From assembly GCA_036898135.1 (NCBI GenBank), contig CM072523.1, forward strand, positions 2,356,311 to 2,420,310: a stretch of 64,000 bases of DNA, read 5' to 3'. Source of the stretch: Oncomelania hupensis. Its lineage: Eukaryota > Mollusca > Gastropoda > Littorinimorpha > Pomatiopsidae. The notes below the pieces were generated by a model. It made no database searches. It saw only the letters and a program-made list of their open reading frames with translations, and had not been told where the DNA came from. The position numbers and the translations under genes are program-made. This document shows, piece by piece, positions 1 through 22,560 of the stretch (position 1 is its first letter; each line of letters starts with the position of its first letter).

Positions 1-10367
<10,367 letters not shown>

Positions 10368-10376
<9 letters not shown>

Positions 10377-10535
10377 GCAACAGGAACTTTGCCCTGGCCA
10401 CGGCGGTTGCTTAGCAACAGGATTTTTCTTGGCCTAGCAACGGCGGTTGCTCAGCAACAGGGGTTTCGTTGCCCAAGCAACGGCGGCTGCTTTAGCCACA
10501 GGATTTATTGCGGTAGGGACGGGGTATTTACTCTA
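10368..10535 (+). repeat. Minisatellite of X-box-like palindromes at lipase 3' end
   Basis: GTTGCTAAGCAAC (10369-10381), GTTGCTTAGCAAC (10406-10418), GTTGCTCAGCAAC (10446-10458) and GTTGCCCAAGCAAC (10468-10481) are embedded in a degenerate repeat of about 40 bp. The first overlaps the stop codon. The half-sites resemble RFX-factor X-boxes. Confidence 0.85.
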
Positions 10536-10647
10536 GCAACAGAAATGAAAAGTTATAGAAAATGGCTGTTGTGTGCTTGTGCTGTTCTGCTGATAGGGAC
10601 AGATCAATGTCCCCTTATTTTGTGTGTGTGTAAAAAAGTAACTGCTT

Positions 10648-10653
10648 ATTAAA
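10648..10653 (+). other. Candidate lipase polyadenylation signal (ATTAAA)
   Basis: First ATTAAA in the 3' flank, 272 nt after the stop. Followed by a T/GT-containing stretch. Only position supports it. Confidence 0.45.
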
Positions 10654-10778
10654 ATTGCCTGATAAATTGTGTCAATACTACTGTATTTGCTTTAAACCAC
10701 CTGTGTAGTGATCACTACAAGGGTAAAATGTTATCGCAAACTCTGATTTCATTTCACAGGGACAAAAGCGGCTCATAG

Positions 10779-10826
10779 TGGCTCGTCGTCTGACAATGAA
10801 CGAACACTATGTCAGACGACGAGCCA
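10779..10826. repeat. Perfect 17-bp stem hairpin
   Basis: TGGCTCGTCGTCTGACA (10779-10795) and its exact reverse complement (10810-10826) are separated by 14 nt. No poly-T follows, so it is not a pol III terminator. Confidence 0.9.
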
Positions 10827-11135
10827 GTATTGGTATCTGTGTCTGCTCACGTTACTGCGACATGACATTAGAGACTAGCAGTTGAATTCTACCATAAAAG
10901 ACAATTAAAATTACAACAATTATAGTTATAATATTTAGAAAAAGATATTTTGGCAATTTAATTTGATTTCTGTATTATTTATTTATTTTAAATTCAATGC
11001 AATTGGGTTAATTTTTATGTTGTGTTAAGTTATTACCGCACTAGTTGCTTTTATTTTACTACATTTAATTTATTTTATTTTTCTTATAACATAAATATTT
11101 ATGCTTCAGTTTAATTGGAGGAAAAGATACAATTA

Positions 11136-11138
11136 TTA

Positions 11139-11235
<97 letters not shown>

Positions 11236-11470
11236 TTGTTGTTGTTGTTGTTATTGTTGTTGTTGTTGTTTTTGTTTTGTAGCTGCTGCTGCTTTTCTTT
11301 TATGTTTGTAATTATACTGCTTTTTCTTCCAGTTTTTTCTTCATTCTTCTTCTTCCTCTTCTCCTCACTCTTCTTCTCCTTCTCCTCCTCCTCTTCTTCT
11401 TCTTCTTTTTCACTCCTTCTTCTTCCTCCTCTTCTTCCTTCTCCTTCTACTTCTTCTTCTTCTAATCTGA
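11136..11470. repeat. TTA array followed by T/C-rich tract
   Basis: (TTA)n 11136-11236, (TTG)n, then TTC/TCC-rich sequence to about 11470. The following 11480-12500 has a CACA-rich patch (11740-11850) and otherwise nothing recognisable. Confidence 0.93.
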
Positions 11471-12503
11471 ATTTAGATCTTTATCAGTTTATGGCGAATT
11501 TCTTCTCCTCCTTCTTCTTCTATTCCTCTTCTAATTCTTCATATCTGTATTCTCTCAAATTCATTTCGACGTCATCACAGCTGTTTGAAGTTCCACTTCC
11601 CACCTCTGACCGCCTAGCTTCGCTCAGTTACCGAGGGGGTGGCTCTAAAGGGAAAATACTCCTGCATTCTTGCTTGTCTTCTGTAGTCAAGTCCGTGTTG
11701 CATCCCATGAACTACAGCGCTCCGTTGAAGGCTCACTTTCACACGCATAATTATTTACATAAGCATACGCATATAGACGTTACCTCCCACGCACGCACAC
11801 ACAATCACATACACACATGCACGCACATATACACACACCAACACACGCCCTAACACCATCGATACATAAGGTACATTTGTACTTTATTCCGCATGCGACA
11901 GCACAAAACATTTGACATTTTGTGTCCGAAAATGCGACACGCTACATGAAGAGAATGCAACAGGTCAATGGAACAAACATCATACGAAAAAAATCTATTG
12001 GTCAAGGGCTATTCATTCATTCAAAAAATGTGGTAAACCATATTGTAGTAACCCCGCTATGTTAATACGAGACACAATCAATCACATTCAATGCAATTTA
12101 AATATCGTGGACTCTGATAGGCAGCTGGTTATAATAACTACAATTATTATACGCGATGCACTTGTGATGGTATGATGATGGCGTTTCAATAATAAGTTAT
12201 ATTGTTTATTCATTTTTTCATCATTTTTCTTCCTAGAAGTCTAAAATCACTTAATTTATGAACCGACTTTAAATAAACTGATTGAATTGAATCGAATGGA
12301 AATTGAATGGAAGCTTATAACACTGGCGCCACCTTTATTTCAAAGTGCCACACTATCCGATATTTGGAAGTCACATTGCCTTTTAAAATGCACGGTGAAT
12401 GTTGCCCTACTCAATAAAGGTTTGAGCCAAAAGGTTGACATCTTTTAAAAGTACGTTTTAGAAAGAAAAAAACAAACAAACAAACGATAGATTCACCCGT
12501 TTC

Positions 12504-13003
12504 TGGGCCTATTGTTAGCATCTGTGCCTCTTCCTAGCATCTGTGCCTCTTCTTTGCATCTGTGCCTATTCCTAGCATCTGTGCCTATTCCTAGCATCTG
12601 TTCCTATTCTATTCCTAGCATCTGTGCTTATTCCTAGCAGCTGTGCCTCTTCCTAGCATCTGTGCCTATTCCTAGCATCTGTGCCTATTTTTAGCATCTG
12701 TGCCTATTCTTAGCATATGTGCCTATTCCTAGAATCTGTGCCTATTCTTTTCCTAGCATCTGTGCCTATTCCTACCATCTGTGCCTATTCCTACCATCTA
12801 TGCCTATTCATAGCATCTGTGCCTATTCTATTCCTAGCATCTGTGCCTATTCCTAGCATCTGTGCCTATTCCTAGCATCTGTGCCTATTCCTAGCATCTG
12901 TGCCTATTCTATTCCTAGCATCTGTGCCTATTCCTAGCATCTGTGCCTATTCTATTCCTAGCATCTGTGCCTATTCCTAGCATCTGTGCCTATTCCTAGC
13001 ATC
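12504..13003. repeat. 19-bp minisatellite, about 26 copies
   Basis: Unit TGTGCCTATTCCTAGCATC, with occasional 5-bp TATTC insertions. Copies are nearly identical. Confidence 0.95.
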
Positions 13004-13114
13004 AAGGTTCGTTCTAAACATAGTCCCGCTGCAAAAGTGTCTTTTGGAGGCAGAGACATTTTTCTCTTTTAATTTTTTAACAACAACAACAACAACAAAA
13101 ACAAAACAAAACAA

Positions 13115-13700
13115 AACATAGTTATTCATTGCTTACAGTGTCCAGCGGACTGCAAAGAGCCGAATCAGGACCACACAATCAAGACCACAACTTGGTTGAA
13201 AGAGGACTCACCCCTAATCCGCATAAAAGTTCTTCTGAAACAACCCCAGTGGTAACACTGAAGGCACTCGACCACCGGTCACTTTACAATAAAGACATCC
13301 CACGCAGGGGACACTGAGGCTTATACTCTAATTTATCGAACCCCCGGTTACAAAAACAAAATAGAATATAAACAACATTATAGAATATCAACAAAACACA
13401 TACAAATAAAATGCCTACATTGCTAAATAATATCATAGGAAGCCATAGTGACCATTTGGCAGAAAGTGTCCAATATTCCCAAGCTGACCCAAAAGACCTC
13501 ATAAACAATTGAGGAGTTTTGGAAGAGTTTTCAAGAAAAAAGGTAGGTGATTGGTCTAGCGAAGAAGAAGATAGTATAGGAGATTGATAGAACAGAGTAG
13601 GAATGAGAAAGAACAAATGTTGAAAGACAGCGACAGCGGGAATTTAAAGCACTAAATTTCCAGAAAGTGGAGATATTATTTATACAGAAAAAAAGCACCC
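13115..13700 (-). mobile_element. Repeat-R copy
   Basis: Dispersed retroelement-like repeat: GTCCAGCGGACTGCAAAGAG, ATCCGCATAAAAG, CACTTTACAATAAAGACATC, CCCCCGGTTACAAAAACAAA, then AAGCACTAAATTTCCAGAAA. Other copies are at 9645, 28218, 53088 and 60480. The (GATT)n beside several copies suggests a retrotransposon 3' tail on the minus strand. No coding domain recognised. Confidence 0.75.
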
Positions 13701-13796
13701 CCATAAGAGGGGAGGGAGAGGGTTTGGGAGGGGAGAAAAAACATAGAAGCAAAGAAAATTAATAATTAAAAAAAAAAAAGAATTACGATGACGATA

Positions 13797-13902
<106 letters not shown>

Positions 13903-14580
13903 AAAATTGAGTACATAACAAAATAAGGAACGCTAATAATAATACAAACAAATAAAAAATATACATTTAAATGACATCCACGTCTAACATGAGTGGAATA
14001 AACAATGTAGCTAAACAGTAAGGAAAATAATCAGTCTCTTCGCAAAACAAACATAAATCAACAAATGCAGTGATACTAAGAATAAATTAATAACAGTTTT
14101 ATGAACCGCGTACATATTTCCACACTAAAAGCATGGACACAGCGGTGATAATCAAGGAAGTGTTCAACAATTTCATCAATAACGTAATAATCAATAACGA
14201 AATCAAATAATTAATCCAAAAATTATTCATTACAGTAAATCAAACATTTGAAATCAATATTCAGCAACGGTCAGGCAACATAGCCAACAAACTCAACGAA
14301 ATTACAGACAAGAGTTATTTTAATCAAAACAAATTTAGAGAATACGTCAATGGATTAGTGATTTCGTTTCATCAATCAACAAGTAGCATATCACGATCAA
14401 TGATCAAAATCAAATCCTAATCACGGTGTTTTATGGAATATGTTCTTACATGTAGCTGCATATCCTGGTATGGTTGCTTGAGTGTGAAGAACTGGAATGT
14501 GTTTGACAGATTGCTGAAGGTGTGTGGAAAAGTAGGGGTAAGCAGCAGAAGAGTCTGCAGGAGTGGTATCAATGTCGTGT

Positions 14581-14748
14581 TGTGCAAAGGACTAGGCAAA
14601 TTGCGGGAGACACTACACAACTTGTGCAAAGGACTAGGCAAATTGCGAGAGATACTACACAAGTTGTGCAAAGGACTAGGCAAATTGCGGGAGACACTAC
14701 ACAACTTGTGCAAAGGACTAGGCAAATTGCGGGAGTCACTACACAAGT
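14581..14748 (+). repeat. 42-bp tandem, four copies, inside LINE coding sequence
   Basis: Unit begins GTGCAAAGGACTAGGCAAAT. It corresponds to the VQRTRQIAGDTTQ segment of the host LINE protein, so a LINE codon block has been amplified in place. Confidence 0.93.
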
Positions 14749-14767
14749 TCTGGCCAAACAGTATGAC

Positions 14768-14893
14768 GTTGAGCTTGACACTGAGCGAAGCCATGAGGGT
14801 TGCTACGGACAGAGAAAGATAGAGTACGCTAATTAAACGATCATCTGTATTGCTCCTACGACCTCCGAGTTACGGGATAGGATAGGATAGTAT
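14768..14893 (+). mobile_element. GGATA-tailed LINE 3' fragment (copy 2)
   Basis: Starts near TTGAGCTTGACACTGAGCGA and ends CGGGATAGGATAGGATAG. Very short 5'-truncated insertion. Confidence 0.8.
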
Positions 14894-15036
14894 AACGTTC
14901 TCCCATCTGGACGCCGTTTCCGTGTACCCAAGTGCTCCACTGTACGAACCAGATCTAGCTTTGTCCCAAAATCCATCCAAATATTAAACAATAGAAGAGT
15001 GCGTTTGTGTGTGTGTGTGTGTAGGGGGGGGGGGGT

Positions 15037-15528
<492 letters not shown>

Positions 15529-15624
15529 CACAGTTGTTGTTCCCTGTGACTGGTGTAAGACGTCATCAACATAACAGTCCAGTCATATTGGTTTTTATAG
15601 ACCAAAAGTCCCTCTGTTTATTAC

Positions 15625-15983
15625 CGAACAAGAACAAGAACAAGAACAACAGAAGTAGGAGGTAGGAAAAAAGGAGGAGGGGGAAGAAGAAGAGGGAGAT
15701 GAGGGTGGAGAGGGGTAAGAAGGAGGAGCAGGAGGAGAAAGAGGATGAAACATAAGGAGGAAGAAGAAGAGGAGGAGAAACATATTGTTTTAATATTGAC
15801 ACAAGAATATCTGCAACAGTAAGGCCACAGTACAGTAAGATACATTTCTAGCCAAGAAGAACAAGGAGAAGAAGAAGAAGAAGAAGAAGAAGAAGAAGAA
15901 GAAGAAGAAGAAGAAGAAGAAAGAAGAAGAAGAAGAAGAAGAAGAAAATAAAAAAGCAGAAGAAGAAGAAGAAGAAGAAGAAA
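15625..15983. repeat. GA-rich/GAA microsatellite
   Basis: Purine-rich, with (GAA)n from 15868 to 15983 broken by a few bases. Confidence 0.93.
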
Positions 15984-16484
15984 CACCCGAAACACATTGG
16001 TCGAAGTCTACTAGAAGCATGCTGTAGTAGTCGCCTCAACAGGCCATAAAGCATGCTCTCATGCTTCAGAGCACTGCATCCTATACTCTTCAAGCCCTAG
16101 GAGCATTGACCAATGAACTCATGAAAATAGAAAATGTAAGTTTCATATCCTCTAGGGGACGAATTAGGTCAAAATGAATTTCTTTCTAGGTCAACTGTCT
16201 TTTACGAACCGTTTGAGAATGTTTTTGAACCGATTGTTGACGCCGGATAGTGTTCTCACTTGGTTTCATACAATTTAAGAATCCACCAAGGCAAATGGGT
16301 TTTTGAGACGGAAAGAGCGGAAAGTTGTAGAGCCACATAACAGTGAAATTGCGCTTTTCCCGTCACTATAGAGCTTGAAGCGTATAGGAAGCAGTGCTCT
16401 GCAGCATGAGAGCATGCTTTATCGCCTGTAGAGGCGACTACTAAAGCATGCTTCTGGCAGCCTTCGACCAATGTGTACCGTGTG
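15984..16484. mobile_element. MITE-1 copy 1 (501 bp), 7-bp target duplication
   Basis: Termini CACCCGAAACACATTGG and its imperfect inverse CCAATGTGTACCGTGTG. Subterminal inverted blocks of more than 130 bp share GCATGCTCTCATGCTTC and GCGCTTTTTCCGTGACTATA-like sequence. GAAGAAA flanks both sides (15977-15983, 16485-16491). No coding capacity. A second copy spans 28724-33167. Confidence 0.85.
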
Positions 16485-16491
16485 GAAGAAA

Positions 16492-17781
16492 GCAGAAGAA
16501 GAAGAAGAAGAAGAATTAGAAGAAAGCAAAAATAGAAGAAGAAGCTAAGGGAGTTGGAAAGAAAGATCTCGATATAACGTTCAACAATGAAATAAATGTA
16601 TTAATTGTTCAATTTTTGTTTGCTTCACAATTACACATAAACATGTTATGTGTATCACGTACTAAAACATCTGGCATGAACATAAGTCAATTAAAGGACA
16701 ATCACACTCAATCATACAATTATTAATTACATCTGTAAGATCTAATCAATGAGCTAAATCAATCAACCCAACATTCAATCATCGATAGGACAGTAAAGAA
16801 AACAAATCCAAAACAATTTAAAAAAAATGAAAATGACCCGGGTTTTGCCGAACATTACAATAAACACTTCTTCAAATGAAGAAGACGATAGTAAAGGTTA
16901 GATAATGACATTTTTGATATTCTTGTCAATGCAGTCACCACTGAGGTTTCGTTTAGTACCAACGAACCTACGGTGGCGGGCTCACACGCTCAGTGGTTAA
17001 TCACAACGTCGTTCACAGTCTTGGTTTCGCATGCAACACTTTTCTTTAAATGACCTCGTGACGTACTGCACGTTCGTCATCCGTTTAAGGCAATCCGGTG
17101 ACCATCTCTCTCGCATTGTATCGCACCGGTACACGTTACATACCCATCCAAACCTCTTGTCTTGTAAATAATTGTTGTTATTGTTGCTGTGTTTATTTGA
17201 TTTATGTTTGTTTTTTTTTTTGTTTAAAGTAGAAATGAAGGCAAGCCAAAATGATGATGGGACAGAGAAATCTTGGTTCGTGGACCACCGCTCACACAGC
17301 CACCTGTATCTCACACACGGCCGAGATAGTTTGCCTGACTGTAGCATGACAGTATTCTGTGCTTCTTCAATAGTGTGGGTTCCAACCTGTTCTCCAGAAA
17401 CTGTAGCTTTAGGCACCATCAGGAACTCTTTATTCCGCTGGGCGGGGGGAGGGGGGGGGAAAGGGGGATGCAGTGGATTAGGGAGTGGGGGAAAGGAGGG
17501 AGGGGTGGGGGTGGAACAGCACACACAAAAAGAAAACTATACAACACGTATCTCGCCATGAACGTCAATCGCCCCGTTGTCTTCACAGAGTTGACTTACA
17601 GAGGCATTAATCAAGTAGAATGGATCTCCGATGGCACATACAGGTAGTGCAGCGGTATTAGTACTAGGCTTATGTATCTCTGTTATAGATCCTCCATAGC
17701 ACAGCGGGTTCTGACATAAGACTATCCAAGTGACATCTTCGGTACATGCTATATAGACTGCACTGTTCATATGTTGCGGGG
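16492..17781. other. GPCR 3' flank, no gene seen
   Basis: AT-rich to about 17000, then mixed sequence with a G-rich run at 17441-17515. An AATAAA on the minus strand at 17429-17434, 348 nt past the GPCR stop, is a candidate polyadenylation signal. Confidence 0.5.
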
Positions 17782-18114
17782 TTACGTTTCCGCCACGCAA
17801 GTCAAGCACACCACTTCCTCCGAATTGTTCTCGCACTCTGCACGTTCCTTCAACGTGAAGTGCGTGGTCGGGGGTGACCCGTTGCTGTGTTCCACCACCA
17901 AGGACCCCTCCCTGACCCCGTGACCGTTTTTGCCGATGTTCTTGTACTTGGGGAAACAGCGGGTCATGTACATGTGCAGGAAGACGTTGCGAAAACGTTC
18001 CCCGAATATGAAGTACAGCAGACAATTAGTGGAGAAGTTGCAGTAAAGAAGGATCTCGAAGATACGCTGTAGGATGTTGTCGGTGGGCGACGGCAGCTGT
18101 TCGTACACCGACAT
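17782..18114 (-). CDS. GPCR exon 5 (TM7 and tail)
   Basis: The acceptor is GTGTGCAG|ATG. TM7 is IFEILLYCNFSTNCLLYFIF, followed by GERFRNVFL (helix 8) and a Cys/Lys/Ser tail that ends at TAA. Confidence 0.9.
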   Translation of the reverse strand: MSVYEQLPSPTDNILQRIFEILLYCNFSTNCLLYFIFGERFRNVFLHMYMTRCFPKYKNIGKNGHGVREGSLVVEHSNGSPPTTHFTLKERAECENNSEEVVCLTCVAET

Positions 18115-20198
18115 CTGCACACAAACCCAAACCAACTGCGTAATCAAAACTCGGATTTTATATAGTTATTATTTTATTTTATGTTGTTTGTATTTATTTT
18201 TATTTATATTCAATAATTTATTTATTAATTCGTTTATTTATTTTACAATTTCATCATCATCGTCATTATCCTCGTTAGCCGCACCAAGTCCTAGACGGGC
18301 GAATGCCGATTACACAAAAACACCCAGCACGCACTAGGTCCCTTCTCCCCATCCTCGGTTGCCCAACATTGTACTTGGTTGGTTGGTTGGTTGGCTGGTT
18401 GTTTTATTAACGTCTTTTTTCATCGAGATGATAAAGACCATACATACAGATTCACGCATTTAAACAGACACATATGAACACATACATACACACAGGGATA
18501 TTACAATCTATCTAACAGAACAATAACAATATCAGTTAAATAAAACGAGCAACTGGAGAATTGATTAAAACTTTTGCCAATCCCACACTTAATTCATTGC
18601 TAATGTTTTTAACTGATGTTATAGTATTTACTTCAAGGGGCAAAAGAGGATGAATCTGAATACAATCAAATACAATGATACAATGATTGAATACAATCAA
18701 ATAATATATGTTTTAGAGTTAAAGGTTCATCACAAATGCACTTTATATTTTTACAATATTTGGTTTTCATTGAATTTAATAATATTCTGTTTGCCATAGA
18801 TGAAACTGATCTGGAAAATCCACGAAGATTTTTATAGTTTGTAAAGAATTGAAGTTTTTTTTACAATATCATTTTCAATATTGTTTTGAATTTCTTTGGA
18901 AGACAGATTTAATTTAACTGACAGGGAATTAATATTTAATGCACCTAATTTTGCAGCATGATCAGCCCAATCATTATATAGAAATCCACAATGTGATGGA
19001 ATCCAGCAAAAGGTTACTTCAGTACCACTAATTATCAATCCATGAATAACGTTCTTAATCTCAAAAACAATCTCTTTTCCTTTACAGTTAATATTAGATT
19101 TTAGAGCATCTAAATCAGAGAGAATCTACGCACAGAACTATACTAAATATAATCAGACATAAACTATAAATTTTATTTAGGGCCATTAATATAGCAATTA
19201 ATTCCGCAGTAAAAATAGAATAACCCTTTCCTATATAAAACGATTTTGATCTTTTCAAATCTGGTATAACAAAAGCAACTCCTGTTTTCCCTGTTTCTAA
19301 AACAGATCCGTCAGTGTATACTTTTAATTTTCCGGAATATTTCTCACATAAAGCACTCCGAGCTTCAACTGCAAGATTGTGCTTAGTACAATTGTACTTA
19401 GTCGTCTGTGCGTCAGACTATGCGCCCAAACATTGCACGTGGGCCCCTCGTGCGGTTTAAGTTAGATCCTGTATCGGCCAGCGCCTTGAGCAGCTCTTGA
19501 GCTGGAAAAGCGATATACACGAACGATTACATACTACTACTAGGGCTGGGCGGTTTTACCGATACGTAACTGTATTCAGGTTCGAAAACGCGACGGTACG
19601 GTATACCGGTGCGGGTGTCCAAGGTCCGGTTTACTGGGAAATCTCGACAACACATAACGCGACAGTGGGCGACATCTTGTCTGCCCACAGAGCGAGCCTA
19701 AAGCCAACGCACGTGGATAGGCAGCTGTTCTTGAAGAAGAACTTAAAAGAACAGCAGCTTATCCACGTGTTTGAGCATAGTACCAGTCGCCATTCCTTCT
19801 GAACTCTTAAAGTTCTTAAAGACCTTTCTCGTTGAATGTTTTTGTTTTTTTTGATTTTGTGGTTTAAAATTTGCTGATGTTCTAAACAGTAATTTATCAT
19901 AATTTGTTTTGAAGGCATTCAAGCAAAAATAAAGCTTCAGTTTCTATGGAAATGTGGTTCTTTGAAACTGTTTTGAAGTGTATGACAATCTTTTTTTTGC
20001 GTCGGTCACTACTGTCAGTGCCATATCCCATTTGATTGTAACACTTAAAATTGAGGTATACCGGTACGAAATACCGATACGACCTAACAATACCGCGGTA
20101 ATACCGGTACGACTTTGACCCACGGTACCCAGCTCTAACTACTACTACTACTACTACTATTACTACAACTACTACTGCTGTTACTACTGCTATTACAG

Positions 20199-20237
<39 letters not shown>

Positions 20238-22509
20238 AATCATTATCATCATCATCAACCCCACCACTATTACATCTCATCTCATCACCAAAGAAACGAC
20301 TAACCCACCTGAATGAGCAGTTTGAGCCTCAGAGCATGCGAGGGCAAGTTCAAGGCCAAGAAAATGAGCGAAATGACGAAGAGGAAGGTGGTCATTTTGC
20401 CCTCTGGCGTCAGCCTCTTCTTCTGCACCCCTCTCTCCGTCCCTTTCCGCAGCCGTTTCTTCCGCTCCCACGACTCCATGGACTTGAACACGATGGCGGC
20501 GATCAGAACAATCATGAGGACAGAGGGTACGACCAAGGTCAAGGCCGTATCGATGATAGTCAGCGCCTGTGAGCAAACATAAATATAATGCACGGTCAGC
20601 TGTAAAAGGTTTGACCAATAAATTATGTAGGCACGATTAGACAGACTGACCAACAATTGGACTGTTACTTGTAAGTACATGTATACCCTGAAAAAAATCT
20701 ACGAAATTTTTTGAAATAAAGACAAAAAGCGTTCTTAGCAACGGAATTTTCACTACAGCGATCTAGACCGTTGTGGTAGAGCAAACATGAAGTCAGCGGA
20801 GTCTGTCCACTAACCCAGGCAATCATCTTCGATCAATGGTTCTTGAAATATGGCGTGTAAAAGACCGACGGACGACTGGCCAACATTCTGCTCGTCCTGA
20901 TTCCAAACTATTTCAAAGTATTTCCAGTGTTGGCTGTCGTTCCAGATATTATCAGGTAAAACAAAACCTGTGGCTTGTACTATGTATGGGTATCTGTTCC
21001 TTACGTTCCTAGCATATTAATAACCTGAATAAATAATAGGCGTTTTATTACCTGTACAACGCTGTCGAAGTGCTGGAGACTAACGCAGTGACGCAGCCCT
21101 GAAGAGTCAAGGACGACCCCGGTGGTCCAAAGTGAACAGTTGTAACAGACGCACGTGCTGATCGTCACGCCCGCCACTAGTCGCTTGGCCGTCGCCACGT
21201 TACAGTACCTGTGACAGACCAAGAAATAATCGACACTGCCAATCAATAAATTACTCCATCAATCACGGGTTGAGCTGATCTATCAGTCATCAGTTCCGCA
21301 GCCGGTCGGGTCGTCTGGGAGAAAAGGAAGGATGCTGATGCAGAGAGCTGTTCGCCACTTTGATCAGTCTGCAGCTGTTGTTAGGAGACGCGGCATGTGA
21401 GTTGATACAACCGTACATAAAATGAATTATGTGCTTCATAAAGATCGACTACGAATGCTTTGTTATGTCGACATAGAAACTCCATTGTGGTGCTACCATA
21501 GTACGCACAATGATTTAAGAAATGTATACAGTACACCTAACCACAGGCGCTTGTATCTGGACACGCGAGCGCCTATGCCTGTGACGCGTCTCCATTTGGT
21601 TATCTATATTACGCCTATGCCTGTGACGCGTCTCCATTTGGTTATTTATATTATAGATAACCAAATGGAGACGCGTCACAGGCATAGGCGCTCGCGTGTC
21701 CTGATATTATAGATAACCAAATGGAGACGCGTCACAGGCATAGGCGCTCGCGGTGCCTGATACAAGCGCCTGTGCACCTAACATAGACAAAGACTTGCTT
21801 TGGAAACGGCATAGCAAATCACATTCCACACATTTGTAGAAAGACAGTTTATATCTATTGTCCGCTAGTGCAGTTCCTGCGCTATAAAAATGCCACCTTC
21901 ATTTGAAACAGCGTGATTAGTTATAATAACTAAGGAAATTGTATGACCCACCGCCGTAGCTCAAGTGGTACAGCGTTCGCCTGGCACACCGATGACCCAG
22001 GTTCGAATCCCGTGGTGGGCGAAAGAAAAAAAAGGCCATTTTTCACAGTTCATTTTAGCAGAATGATTGCTCTGGTGGTTCATAGTTGATTTAGGTCCCT
22101 AATTCTCATTCTCTGGGATAGTTATCCCCGTCTGCCATATCGCCAATGGTGGGTGTAGACGTTAAACCTCAATGTTCATTCACAATTCTTCATTGTAGGC
22201 TTACTAATTCATGTGCATTAATTTATTGAACAATTCGACTGACGGTCGCGTTGCTGCTGCCACATTCCATGAATTTAATTATACCCGTCCACCCTCCAAC
22301 CATTAATTTATCCATCTAATCATTAATTATTCAAATTATCCAATCAATAAATAAATTAAGTTATCCAGTACAGTAATTATTGCATATCAAAGTATAATTT
22401 TGTATATACACGTATATACAAAAATATCACAACGAATTACAGTAAATATACGTACACTTAAGGAGAAACAAGTCGGTATCAACCATCAGATATCAAGTAA
22501 GCACGCGCG

Positions 22510-22560
<51 letters not shown>

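Larger units (their letters stand above)
14437..15000 (+). mobile_element. CR1-like LINE 3' fragment with nested insertion
   Basis: Encodes SCISWYGCLSV, DRLLKVCGK, RTRQIAGDTTQ, and after a break LPSGRRFRVPK and SFVPKSIQILNNRR, the C-terminal end of CR1-type reverse-transcriptase proteins (compare 39190-39460). A GGATA-tailed LINE piece (14768-14893) is inserted between these parts, with near-duplicate AGTATGACGTT/AGTATAACGTT flanks. Confidence 0.8.

Noticed and set aside
11236..11853. Plus-strand 205-residue Leu/Ser/Phe-rich frame
   Set aside because: Low-complexity T/C tract plus a CA patch, with no domain or splice signal.
12504..13003. CRISPR-like array
   Set aside because: Units are contiguous with no unique spacers, and the DNA is eukaryotic.
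21945..22022. tRNA gene
   Set aside because: A and B boxes exist, but the anticodon arm does not fold and the same head with the same body recurs at 27435, so it is a SINE head.
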